From Saccharothrix algeriensis (lineage in GTDB: Bacteria; Actinomycetota; Actinomycetes; Mycobacteriales; Pseudonocardiaceae): DNA of 64,000 nt. The stretch spans positions 3,382,001 to 3,446,000 of the forward strand of contig NZ_JAFBCL010000001.1 of NCBI RefSeq assembly GCF_016907655.1. The letters run 5' to 3'. Within the stretch, counting starts at the first letter, position 1. Each line of letters starts with the position of its first letter. This document shows positions 9,104 to 17,406 of the stretch, one piece after another. Position numbers and translations under genes: made by a program. Below the pieces are notes generated by a model, which was not told where the DNA came from, searched no databases, and was given only the letters and a program-made list of their open reading frames with translations.

Positions 9104-10326
9104 CCCCGCCGGTCCGCCCCGCCGGGGTCCGCGGTCCCGGTCGGCGCGTCGCCGGGCACCGGCCGCGTCCGGCCGTCGAGGTCCTCGACGCGGTCGCCGC
9201 CGGTGTCGGGCGGGCCGGTCTCCTGCGGCTCGTGCACGTCCACGTCCCGCGGCTCGACCGCCCGGTCCGAGTCCGACAGCAGCGACCGGATGCCCGAGTT
9301 CAGCACCGCCAGCAGCGGCACCGACAGCAGGGCGCCCGAGATGCCGCCCACCACCAGGCCCGCCGTGATCGCCAGCACCACGGCCAGCGGGTGCAGCTTC
9401 ACCGCGCGGCCCAGCAGCAGCGGCTGGAGCACGTGGCTCTCCAGCTGCATCACGCCGATCAGGACGGCCAGCACGATCAGCGCCGCCACCGGGCCCTCCG
9501 CCACCAGCGCCACCAGCACGGCCACCGCGCCGGTGATCACCGCGCCGATGATCGGGATGAACGCGCCCAGGAACACCAGCGTGGACAGCGGCACGACCAG
9601 CGGCACGCCCACGATCCACAGCCCGATGCCGACGCCGACCGCGTCCACCACGGCCACCAGCGCCGTCGCCCGCACGTAGGACACCAGGGACGCGAACCCG
9701 CGCCGCCCGGCGACGTCCGCCCGGTCCCGCACGTCCGCCGGCACCGCCCGGACCAGGAACCGCCAGATGCCGTCGCCGTCGTGCAGGAAGAAGATCAGCG
9801 TGAACAGCGCCAGCAGCAGGCCGGTCAGCAGCTCGCCCACGGTCGCCGCCGTGGTCAGCGCGCTGGAGGTGATCTCGGCCTGGTTGTCCTTCACCGTCTG
9901 GAACGCGCGGTCCAGGTACTGCTGGAGCTGCAGGTCGCTCAGGTGCAGCGGCCCGTCCCGCAGCCAGCCCCGGATCGTGTCCAGGCTGGCGCCCACCTGC
10001 TTCTGCAGCTCCGGCAGGCCGTTGGAGAACTCGGTGATGACGAACGTCAGCACGCCGCCGACCACGGCGATGCCGCCGACCAGCACCAGCCCGGTCGCCA
10101 GCCCGCGCGGCACCCCGACGCGCGCCAGCTGCGACACGGCCGGTGACAGCAGCGCCGCGAGCAGCAGCGCGATCCCGGTCGGGATCACGATCGTGGTCAG
10201 GTACCCGACCACCTCGCCCACCACGTACAGCGCGGCGACGACCGCGACGAACCGCCAGCTCAGCGCGGCGCTGACCCGCAGCAGCCGCGGCACCCGCGCA
10301 CTGATCTCCCGCTCACTCCCCGTCAC
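9100..10326 (-). CDS. AI-2E family transporter (YdiK/TqsA-like permease)
   Basis: 408 residues from GTG 10326 (VTGSEREISARV). It has about eight predicted membrane helices with the family pattern: paired helices near the N-terminus (FVAVVAALYVVGEVVGYLTTIVIPTGIALLLAALL), a long amphipathic middle (LPELQKQVGASLDTIRGWL), and C-terminal helices containing VPLSTLVFLGAFIPIIGAVITG and LESHVLQPLLLGRAVKLHPLAVVLAI. The last 50 residues are a charged cytoplasmic tail. Members export small molecules or act as Na+/H+ antiporters; the name does not prove AI-2 transport. A much longer open frame upstream on this strand is antisense to the gene at 10525 and is not part of it. Confidence 0.9.
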   Translation of the reverse strand: MTGSEREISARVPRLLRVSAALSWRFVAVVAALYVVGEVVGYLTTIVIPTGIALLLAALLSPAVSQLARVGVPRGLATGLVLVGGIAVVGGVLTFVITEFSNGLPELQKQVGASLDTIRGWLRDGPLHLSDLQLQQYLDRAFQTVKDNQAEITSSALTTAATVGELLTGLLLALFTLIFFLHDGDGIWRFLVRAVPADVRDRADVAGRRGFASLVSYVRATALVAVVDAVGVGIGLWIVGVPLVVPLSTLVFLGAFIPIIGAVITGAVAVLVALVAEGPVAALIVLAVLIGVMQLESHVLQPLLLGRAVKLHPLAVVLAITAGLVVGGISGALLSVPLLAVLNSGIRSLLSDSDRAVEPRDVDVHEPQETGPPDTGGDRVEDLDGRTRPVPGDAPTGTADPGGADRRG

Positions 10327-10524
10327 GGGATCACCGTAGCCCGCGCGCCGCGCGCGCGAGCCGAACACGGGGCGGACAGCGGGCGGAGAGTTCCCCACGT
10401 CACGGTCGCGGGGGCCTTCGCGGTCGCCGGTCCGGCGAGTCGGCACGTCATGCCACCGGGTATCCCCCGTCACGGTTGCGCCGAACCCCCCTCGCCGACG
10501 CCGCCGGGGTGGTCGGATCGTCGC

Positions 10525-12672
10525 GTGACCGACGCCGAGGAGACCGTCCGGGCCGCCTACGCCGCCGGCCGCCGGGTCGAGTTCGACCGCGCCGCGCCCC
10601 GGCGCGACCGCGCGGTGCGCGGCGAGACCCTCTCGGCGCTGCTGGCCGAGCCCGTCCCCGGCGCGGCGCTGCGGCTGGTCGGCGCGCACGTCACCGGCCT
10701 GTTCGGGCTGGAGGGCGCCCGGGTCGACCACGTGGTCGACTTCCTGGGCTGCACCTTCGAGCAGCCGCCGGACCTGCGGATGGCGCGCCTGGTCGGGCTG
10801 CGGCTGCGCGGCTGCGGGGTGCCCGGCCTGCTGGGGCGCAACCTGCGGGTGGGCAGCGACCTGGTGCTGGAGGCCGGGTTCACCAGCGACGGCGTGGTGG
10901 ACCTGACCGACGCGGTGGTCGAGGGCACCGCCCGGCTCGCGGGCGCGGTGCTGCGCGGCGGCGGCGGCCACGCGCTGCTGGCCGCGCGCATCCGGCTGTC
11001 GGGCTCGCTGCAGGCCGTCGCGCTGCGGGCGACCGGCGAGGTGCGGCTGCGCGGCGCGGACATCGGCGGCTCGGTGCACCTGGGCGGCGCGCGGCTGACC
11101 GACCCCGGCCGCAACGCCCTGGACGCGTCCGGCGTCGCCATCGCGGGGAACCTGTTCTGCGACGCCGAGGGCGGCCGGTTCACCGCCGAGGGCCGCGTGC
11201 TGCTGGACGGGGCCCGGGTCGGCGGCAACGTCGTGCTCTCCGGCGCCCGGCTGCGCGCGGGCGTGGTGGACCACCCGGTCCTGGTGATCCCGCACGGCAC
11301 CGCGGACGAGGCGGCGGCGCTGGTCGCCGACCGCATCCGGGTCGAGGGCAACGTCGAGCTGGGCGACGGCCTCACCGCCGACGGCGCCGTGCGGCTGCCC
11401 AACGCGGAGATCGGCGGCTACCTGCGGCTGTCCGGGGCGGTCATCGGCCGGCGGGACCCCGCGGCCGGGCCGGGCGACGGGGCGGCCGTCGACCACGTCC
11501 CGGTGGCGCTGCACGCGGACGGCATCCGGGTGCGCGGCGACCTCGAAGCGCGCGGTCCCGGGGCCGAGACCGCGCTGCGCGCCCACGGGCAGGTGCGGCT
11601 GGTGGACGCGCACGTGCGGGGCAGCGCGAGCCTGTCCGGCGCCCACCTGCGCGGTCCGGGCATCGACGTCCTGTTCGCCGACCGGCTGCGGGTGGGCGGC
11701 ACCCTGTTCCTGCGCGACCTGCGCGCGGAGGGCTCGCTGCGGCTGCAGAACGCCGAGATCGGGTCCACCGTGGACTGCTCGGGCGCGGTCCTGCTCAGCC
11801 CGCGCCGCCGGTCCGACGGCTCGGTCAAGCCGTCGCTGGACGCCCGGGTGGCCACGGTCGGCAAGGACCTGCTGTGCAGCCGCGGCTTCACCGCCGCCGG
11901 CGGGGTGCGGATCAGGATGGCCGAGGTCGGCAAGATGGCCACGTTCGCCGGCGCCCGGCTGGGCGGTCCGGGCGGCGACATCGCGCTGAACGCCTACGGG
12001 CTGACCGTCCAGCAGCTCGTGCTGCGGCCGGCGGAGGACCGCGTCCCGGTGGGCCGGGTGGTGCTGCGCAGGGTGGCCGCGACGACCGTGCTGGACGGCC
12101 CGGGGCTGTGGGCGGCCACGGGCGGCGTGGACGTGGAGGACTTCACGTTCGAGTCGATCTCGTCCGCGCCGGAGGTGGGCGTGCGCACGCGGCTGCGGTG
12201 GCTGCGCGAGGTGCAGCCGGACTTCGCGCCGGGCCCCTACGAGCAGCTGGCCAACGTCTACCGGGACGGCGGCGAGGAGGAGCTGGCGCAGCGCGTGCAG
12301 CTGGAGAAGCAGCACCGCCGGTACTCGGAGCTGGGCCCGGCCGGGCGGGTGTGGGGCTCCCTGCAGCGCTGGACGGTCGGCTACGGCTACCGGCCGTGGC
12401 TCGCGATCGCCTGGCTCTCGGCGTTCTGGCTGGCGGGGGCGCTGTGGTTCCTCGGCCACGAGATGCCCAGGCTGAACGAGGACGAGTCGCCGACGTGGAA
12501 CCCGTGGCTGCTGTCGGTGGACCTGCTGGTCCCCATCGTGGACCTGGGCCAGGACGGCAAGTGGAAGTTCGGCGGGGCGTCGCAGTGGATCTCCAGCTCG
12601 CTGATCGCGGTCGGCTGGATCCTGGCCTCGACCGCGGCGGCCGGCGCGGCGCGGGTGCTGAAGCGGGTCTGA
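10525..12672 (+). CDS. Membrane-anchored beta-helix-like repeat protein (often annotated membrane-associated oxidoreductase)
   Basis: 715 residues from GTG 10525; ATG 10450 in frame is an alternative that adds 25 Pro-rich residues. Residues of about 90-500 are a run of short repeats of the type GxVRLxGAxIGGxVxLxGARL (for example VRLRGADIGGSVHLGGARL and VLLDGARVGGNVVLSGARL), a pattern expected for a right-handed beta-helix related to pentapeptide or bactofilin-like folds. The C-terminus has a helical segment (YEQLANVYRDGGEEELAQRVQLEKQH) and two membrane helices (WLAIAWLSAFWLAGALWFL; SSLIAVGWILASTAAAGAA). I see no cofactor-binding motif that supports oxidoreductase activity. It lies divergent from the AI-2E gene and ahead of the chaplin-like block. 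Confidence 0.75.
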   Translation: MTDAEETVRAAYAAGRRVEFDRAAPRRDRAVRGETLSALLAEPVPGAALRLVGAHVTGLFGLEGARVDHVVDFLGCTFEQPPDLRMARLVGLRLRGCGVPGLLGRNLRVGSDLVLEAGFTSDGVVDLTDAVVEGTARLAGAVLRGGGGHALLAARIRLSGSLQAVALRATGEVRLRGADIGGSVHLGGARLTDPGRNALDASGVAIAGNLFCDAEGGRFTAEGRVLLDGARVGGNVVLSGARLRAGVVDHPVLVIPHGTADEAAALVADRIRVEGNVELGDGLTADGAVRLPNAEIGGYLRLSGAVIGRRDPAAGPGDGAAVDHVPVALHADGIRVRGDLEARGPGAETALRAHGQVRLVDAHVRGSASLSGAHLRGPGIDVLFADRLRVGGTLFLRDLRAEGSLRLQNAEIGSTVDCSGAVLLSPRRRSDGSVKPSLDARVATVGKDLLCSRGFTAAGGVRIRMAEVGKMATFAGARLGGPGGDIALNAYGLTVQQLVLRPAEDRVPVGRVVLRRVAATTVLDGPGLWAATGGVDVEDFTFESISSAPEVGVRTRLRWLREVQPDFAPGPYEQLANVYRDGGEEELAQRVQLEKQHRRYSELGPAGRVWGSLQRWTVGYGYRPWLAIAWLSAFWLAGALWFLGHEMPRLNEDESPTWNPWLLSVDLLVPIVDLGQDGKWKFGGASQWISSSLIAVGWILASTAAAGAARVLKRV

Positions 12673-12871
12673 CCCGGCCCCGGACCGGCCCTGACCACCT
12701 ACGGTCACTAGGAGTGAGAACCGGCAACACTCTGTGTCGATCACACGATCCGGCGAACCGGGTGTGGAAGGGGTGCGCGGCGGGCACCGCGACTGGCACG
12801 CTCGACGGCGTCGGCTTGATCACCTCCGATCGACCGTGCCGGCGAAACCCAGCGTTCAGGTGGAGGTACCA

Positions 12872-13714
12872 GTGCTGTCGTCGGTCGACCAGCGAGCGGG
12901 TGCGGGGGTGAGCCGCGTCAGGCGGCTGCTCTCCCGTGCCCTGCTGGTCGCCGGCGGCGCGCTGGCCGGCACCGCCGCCGCGTGGGCGCTCTCCGCGGCC
13001 CCGGCCTCCGCCCAGGCGGCCGGCCTCGACCTCGGTGACGAGGGCGCGGTCGCGGCCGTCACGCGCGTCGTGGCGGACCGGGAGCCCGTCGGCGAGGCCG
13101 TCGCGCCGGTCCGCGAGGCCGTGCGCGGCCTCGACGCCGCGCTGCCCGCCCGCCGGGCGGCCGACGCGGCGCCGCCCGAGCTGGACCGGATCGCCGAGGG
13201 CCTGCGCGGCGCGTTCGGCCAGGCGGGCGCGGGTCTCAACCCCGGCGCGGCCACGCTCGACCCCCGCCCGACCGGCCTCGCCTCCGCCGGCCTCCTCCGC
13301 TCCACCGCGCCCGCCGGGCGCGCCGCGGAGGCCCGGCCCGCCGAGACCGCCCCGACGGCCGAGGCCGTCCCGGCCGTCGACCCGGTGGTGACCGGCGCGG
13401 CGGTGGTGCGCGGCCCGTTCGGCAAGCTCAGCGAGAGCTGGGCGGCGTCGCCCGCGCCGCTGCCCGCCGACGCGCTCGACCCCGGGCCCGCGGGCCCGGC
13501 CGGCCCGCCGTTCGCCCCGGCCACCCCGCCGTTCGGGGTGCCCGCCCACTGCACGTGCGCGGGCGACGGCTCCGGCTCCGCCGGCGGCGGCACCGGCCCG
13601 TTCACGGGCGTGTCCGCCGACGGCACCGACACCGCCGTGGCGCGGGCGCTGCTGCCCGCCACCGAGCGGAACACCGTGGCGCCCGGCAAGCAGCCCGGCA
13701 CCACCCCCGACTGA
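12872..13714 (+). CDS. Secreted Ala/Pro-rich protein, function unknown
   Basis: 280 residues from GTG 12872, chosen because GGAGG lies 5 nt upstream (12862-12866). An N-terminal basic stretch (RVRRLLSR), a hydrophobic core (ALLVAGGALAGTAAAWAL) and a site at APASAQA form a good Sec signal peptide cleaved near residue 50. The mature part is low-complexity, rich in Ala, Pro and Gly, with just two cysteines close together near the C-terminus (VPAHCTCAGDGSG). No known domain is recognised. It is 186 bp upstream of the large chaplin-like repeat gene in the same direction, so a joint role in the cell surface is a reasonable inference. Confidence 0.75.
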   Translation: MLSSVDQRAGAGVSRVRRLLSRALLVAGGALAGTAAAWALSAAPASAQAAGLDLGDEGAVAAVTRVVADREPVGEAVAPVREAVRGLDAALPARRAADAAPPELDRIAEGLRGAFGQAGAGLNPGAATLDPRPTGLASAGLLRSTAPAGRAAEARPAETAPTAEAVPAVDPVVTGAAVVRGPFGKLSESWAASPAPLPADALDPGPAGPAGPPFAPATPPFGVPAHCTCAGDGSGSAGGGTGPFTGVSADGTDTAVARALLPATERNTVAPGKQPGTTPD

Positions 13715-13900
13715 TCCCCGCGCGCGGTCCGCGACGGCCCCCGGCCGTCCGGTGATCGACCGACGCGCGTCTTCGCGCACCTGAACCGCACCCGGTCGAC
13801 CAACCGCGCCGCCACCCCCGATCCGGGTGGTCCGCCTGACGCGCAACCGCGTCCGACCACCCTTCACCTCCCGCAAGGGACACTGGAAGAAGGAGAACCC

Positions 13901-16900
13901 ATGCAAACCTGGGCCAAGCGCGGTATCCAGTCCGCACTTGTCACGGGTGGTCTGCTGATGCTCGGCACGGGCATCGCTTCAGCCCAGGAGAACGTCAGCC
14001 CCGACACCCCGCCTTCGCCGCTGGACTCGAAGGTGCGCGTGCCGATCGAGGTCGACAAGAACAACCTGGGCACTCCGGTCGGCAACCACGACCTGCCGTC
14101 GATCCGCCAGGAGCTCGGCACCGAGAGCCTCCGCGCCACCGTCCCCGCCAACCCGCTGTTCCGCGGCCTGCAGGACCGCGCGGGCGGGGTCGACACCTCG
14201 CACGTGACGCGTGGCAACACCGTCGACGGCGACGTGGTCGTGCCGGTGATGGCCTGCGGCAACGCCGTCGCGGCCGGCGGCGACGCGCAGTCCGTCGAGT
14301 CGTGCGACCAGTCTGCGCGCACCACCGACACCGGCCGGGTGCTCCGGACCGACGGCTCGAACAGCGCGCTGGCGGGCAACGCCGTCGCCGCCCACAGCGC
14401 GACCCCCGTCCTGGTCAGCGGCAACGCGGTGGCCGCGGGCGCCGACGCCTACTCCGAGACCGCCGCCCGCCAGGACGCCGCCGCCGGCGGCGACGTCGAG
14501 ACCGCCGGCTCCGACGGCGCGCTGGCGGGCAACGTCGTGGCCGCCCAGCAGGCGACGCCGGTCCAGCTCGCCAACAACGGCGTCGCGGCGGCCGGCGTCG
14601 CGAACAGCACGTCCACCGCCGACAGCACCGCCCGCTCGGGCGGCGCGCTCAGCACCGACGGCGACCGCAGCTCCGTCGGCGGCAACGTCGTCGGCGTCCC
14701 GCTGGCCCCCGCCGCGGCCGTCGACGGCAACGCCGTCTCGGGCGTGGGCAACGCCGACACCCTCAGCCGCACCAGCACCGGCTCCACCGCGGGCCGCGAG
14801 CGGGTCGCGCCCAACGGCGCGACCCGGTACGCCAACACCAGCGGCGAGGACGCCACCGCCGCGGGCGGCGTGGTCCAGCCGCAGTTCGCCGGCCCGATCG
14901 CGACGAACGGCAACGCCGTCGCGGGCCTCGGCAACGCCGACACGGTCAACACGACGAAGGGCGTCGCGAAGGCCGGCGGGGTCACCGACACCAGCGGCGA
15001 CGACTCGACGGTGTCCGGCACGATCGCCGACGCGCCGATCGCGCTGCCCTCCACCACCGGCGGCAACGCGGTCACCGCCGTGGGCAACGGCTCGGCCGCC
15101 CACCGCAACCAGACCGCCGCCGACGCGGGCGGCGAGACGCTGACCAACGGCGACCGCTCGGTGCTGTCGGGCAACTCGGCGAACACGCCGCCGGCGGGCG
15201 CCTTCGACCTGTGCGGTAACGGCGTGTCCGGCGGCGGCATCGCCGACGGCGAGTGCGACAACGTCGTCGAGTCCGAGGCCGGCGGCTACAACGGCACCAC
15301 GGGCAACGACAGCGTCCTGTCCGGCAACATCGGCCAGGCCCCGCTGGGCGTGCCCGCCGAGGGCTTCGGCAACGGCGCGGCCGCGGCGGGCACCGCGTCC
15401 GGGGCGGCGGCGGAGGACAAGGTGATCCGCTCCGGCGGCACGCCCAACAGCCGCGACGACGACGGCACGGTGTCCAGCAACGTGGTCACCGCGCCCACGG
15501 CGGTCGGCGGCCAGGTGTTCGGCGACGCGGCCGGCGTGGTGGCGAACCCCACGAGCCGCAGCGACAGCGACACCACGATCGTGACCGGCGGGCCCGCCCA
15601 GGCCACCGGCCAGCACGGCTCGGCGTCGGGCAACATCGTCGAGGCGCCCACCTCCAACCCGGCGCAGGCGTTCGGCCTCACCGCCGTGGGCGTCGGCAAC
15701 GGCTCCTCCGACGTGTCGAACCGGCTGCGCTCCCGCTCCGGCGGGTCGGCCGCGTCGACCGGTGACGAGGGCTCGGTCGCGGGCAACGTCGTGTCGCTGC
15801 CCGAGGCCACGTCCCCGCAGGTGTTCGGCAGCGCGGTCGGCGTGGGCGGCAACACCGAGAGCCGCGCCGGCAACGACTTCACGTCGTTCTCCGGCGGCGA
15901 CGTCGCGACCTCGGGCAACCGCGGGTCGCTGGCGGGCAACGGCGTCACCGCCCAGCCGGCCGTGCCGTTCCAGGCGTTCTCCGACACCGTCTCGGCCGTC
16001 GGCAACGGCCGGTCGGACGTCGACAACAACTCCGCCGTGGTCGCCGGCGGCGGCCACAGCACCGAGGCGTGGGACTCCTCGGTGTCGGGCAACCTGGTCT
16101 CCGCCCCCGTGAACGCGGGCCCCGGGGCCTTCGGCGACGCGCTGGCGGCGGTCGGCCGGGCCGAGTCCGAGACCGACAACACCACCCTGTCCCAGTCCGG
16201 TGGCGCGACCGCCACCAAGGGCCGCGGCTCGGTGGCCGCGCAGGAGCTGGCGCTGCCCAACGAGGCCCGGCCCATCGTGCACGACGTGCCCGGCGAGGTG
16301 CTCGGCACGGCGACCACCGCCACGCGGGACGACTCCCGGCAGCGCACCGGGGACGACGACGTCGACGGCAACCCCGTCCGCAACTCCGCCGACCAGGGCA
16401 TCCACCTGCCCCTCGGGATCGACAGCCTGATGGGACCGACGGAGGTGCCCAGCCTGAGCAGCCTGGACCGCTTGGCCTCGTTCGGCAGCCTGGACCTGCT
16501 GTCCGACCTGCACGCGCCGCGCGAGCTGGCGCTCGACGGCGCGCGCCTGCTGACCGTGCCCCCCGTGCTCGTCGACGAGGACCGGCCGCTCACCACGCCG
16601 GTCCTGGCCGTGCCGCCGCACCGCCCCACCGAGATGACCCCGCCGCGCCTGGGCGCGCCGGTCATCGCGGCGGAGTCCGGTGAGGCGCGGGCGGAGACCG
16701 TCCGCGTCAGCCAGGTGCGGGAGGTGCGCGAGCACGCCCGCCTGCCCCGGTCCGCCCGCAAGGCGCCCGGCCTGGACCAGCTGACCGGCGGCCTGAGCGT
16801 GGCCGGCCTGGGCGAGGGCAGCCCGCTGTCGGGCCTGGCCGGGGGCTTCACCCCGGCCCGCCTGGTGGAGGGGCTGACCCGGGCGGCGTCGACCGTCGGC

Positions 16901-17251
16901 GGCGCCACCCGGCACGCCGACGCCGAGGAGCGGTCGTTCACCGGCACCCTGCCGCTGGTCGACCAGGACGCGCCCACCCTGCCGACCCTGCCGGCCGTGC
17001 AGCGCGAGCTGCCGGGCCTGCCGGTCGCGTCCCCCGCGCCGCTGCCCTTCGTGGTGCCGGTGCCGGGCGTCGCGCAGCCGCGCACGCAGGCCGCCCCGGC
17101 CCTGCCGGCCCTGGACGGCCTGGCCGACGCCGAGGTGACGCGTCCGCTGGCCCCGATCACCCAGCGCGTGCACGCCCCGGCCCTGGCCGGCCTGGACGCC
17201 CGCACCGTGTTCGGCGCGCTGGAGGACACCACCGTCCTGCCCCGCATCTGA
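13901..17251 (+). CDS. Large secreted protein of about 14 chaplin-like 51-residue repeats
   Basis: 1116 residues; AAGGAG is 6 nt before the ATG. A Sec signal peptide (SALVTGGLLMLGTGIASAQE) is cleaved near residue 28. From about residue 105 to 800 there are about 14 units of nearly constant 51-residue period. Each begins SVxSGNxVxxPxxxPxxxxGN and continues AVxxVGNxxS, followed by a polar DNT-rich linker and SGGxxxTxGD. The SGN...P...P...GN...GN core resembles the chaplin domain of Streptomyces aerial-hyphae amyloid proteins. Two units carry a cysteine pair (ACGNAV...ESC at about 118-135; LCGNGV...GEC at 438-452), as long chaplins do. The C-terminal 300 residues are Pro-rich without repeats; no sortase signal is seen. 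Likely a surface fibre or hydrophobic-coat protein. Confidence 0.85.
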   Translation: MQTWAKRGIQSALVTGGLLMLGTGIASAQENVSPDTPPSPLDSKVRVPIEVDKNNLGTPVGNHDLPSIRQELGTESLRATVPANPLFRGLQDRAGGVDTSHVTRGNTVDGDVVVPVMACGNAVAAGGDAQSVESCDQSARTTDTGRVLRTDGSNSALAGNAVAAHSATPVLVSGNAVAAGADAYSETAARQDAAAGGDVETAGSDGALAGNVVAAQQATPVQLANNGVAAAGVANSTSTADSTARSGGALSTDGDRSSVGGNVVGVPLAPAAAVDGNAVSGVGNADTLSRTSTGSTAGRERVAPNGATRYANTSGEDATAAGGVVQPQFAGPIATNGNAVAGLGNADTVNTTKGVAKAGGVTDTSGDDSTVSGTIADAPIALPSTTGGNAVTAVGNGSAAHRNQTAADAGGETLTNGDRSVLSGNSANTPPAGAFDLCGNGVSGGGIADGECDNVVESEAGGYNGTTGNDSVLSGNIGQAPLGVPAEGFGNGAAAAGTASGAAAEDKVIRSGGTPNSRDDDGTVSSNVVTAPTAVGGQVFGDAAGVVANPTSRSDSDTTIVTGGPAQATGQHGSASGNIVEAPTSNPAQAFGLTAVGVGNGSSDVSNRLRSRSGGSAASTGDEGSVAGNVVSLPEATSPQVFGSAVGVGGNTESRAGNDFTSFSGGDVATSGNRGSLAGNGVTAQPAVPFQAFSDTVSAVGNGRSDVDNNSAVVAGGGHSTEAWDSSVSGNLVSAPVNAGPGAFGDALAAVGRAESETDNTTLSQSGGATATKGRGSVAAQELALPNEARPIVHDVPGEVLGTATTATRDDSRQRTGDDDVDGNPVRNSADQGIHLPLGIDSLMGPTEVPSLSSLDRLASFGSLDLLSDLHAPRELALDGARLLTVPPVLVDEDRPLTTPVLAVPPHRPTEMTPPRLGAPVIAAESGEARAETVRVSQVREVREHARLPRSARKAPGLDQLTGGLSVAGLGEGSPLSGLAGGFTPARLVEGLTRAASTVGGATRHADAEERSFTGTLPLVDQDAPTLPTLPAVQRELPGLPVASPAPLPFVVPVPGVAQPRTQAAPALPALDGLADAEVTRPLAPITQRVHAPALAGLDARTVFGALEDTTVLPRI
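14213..16303 (+). repeat. In-gene tandem repeats, period about 153 bp, about 14 copies
   Basis: Coding repeats of the 1116-residue protein. Unit starts by residue are near 105, 155, 207, 257, 318, 369, 420, 471, 522, 573, 624, 675, 726 and 776 (last one partial). Nine consecutive units, those starting at residues 318 through 675, are almost all exactly 51 residues, while the first four vary (50-61). Protein identity between units is moderate and DNA identity is low, so the array is old rather than a recent slippage product. Confidence 0.85.
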
Positions 17252-17263
17252 CCGAACCCGTCC

Positions 17264-17300
17264 GCTGAGCCCCCGGCACACCCCGTGCCGGGGGCTCAGC
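17264..17300. terminator. Perfect 16-bp hairpin after the chaplin-like gene
   Basis: GCTGAGCCCCCGGCAC (17264-17279), loop ACCCC, then the exact complement (17285-17300). It starts 12 nt after the stop of the repeat-protein gene and lies before the convergent GGDEF gene. Confidence 0.8.
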
Positions 17301-17406
17301 CCTGTTCCGCCCCCCGAGCCGCGGCGAGCGCTCCGGGGTAGGTCATCTCAGGGCAGGTCGTCCCCATGCCGGTCGTCTCCGGCCGGTCCTTTCCGGACAG
17401 ATCTTG

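Noticed and set aside
9100-12744. A 1214-residue minus-strand frame covering the AI-2E gene and beyond
   Set aside because: Only the last 408 residues are the transporter; the rest is antisense to the beta-helix-like gene.
12673-12871. Riboswitch upstream of the secreted Ala/Pro-rich gene
   Set aside because: I looked for cobalamin, ydaO and c-di-GMP-type conserved cores and saw none.
14213-16303. CRISPR-like periodic repeats
   Set aside because: The 153-bp periodicity is in frame within a coding gene, and the repeats vary in DNA sequence.
13979-17281. A 1100-residue minus-strand frame opposite the repeat protein
   Set aside because: It has no signal peptide or recognised domain; the opposite strand has a ribosome site, signal peptide and ordered 51-residue repeats.
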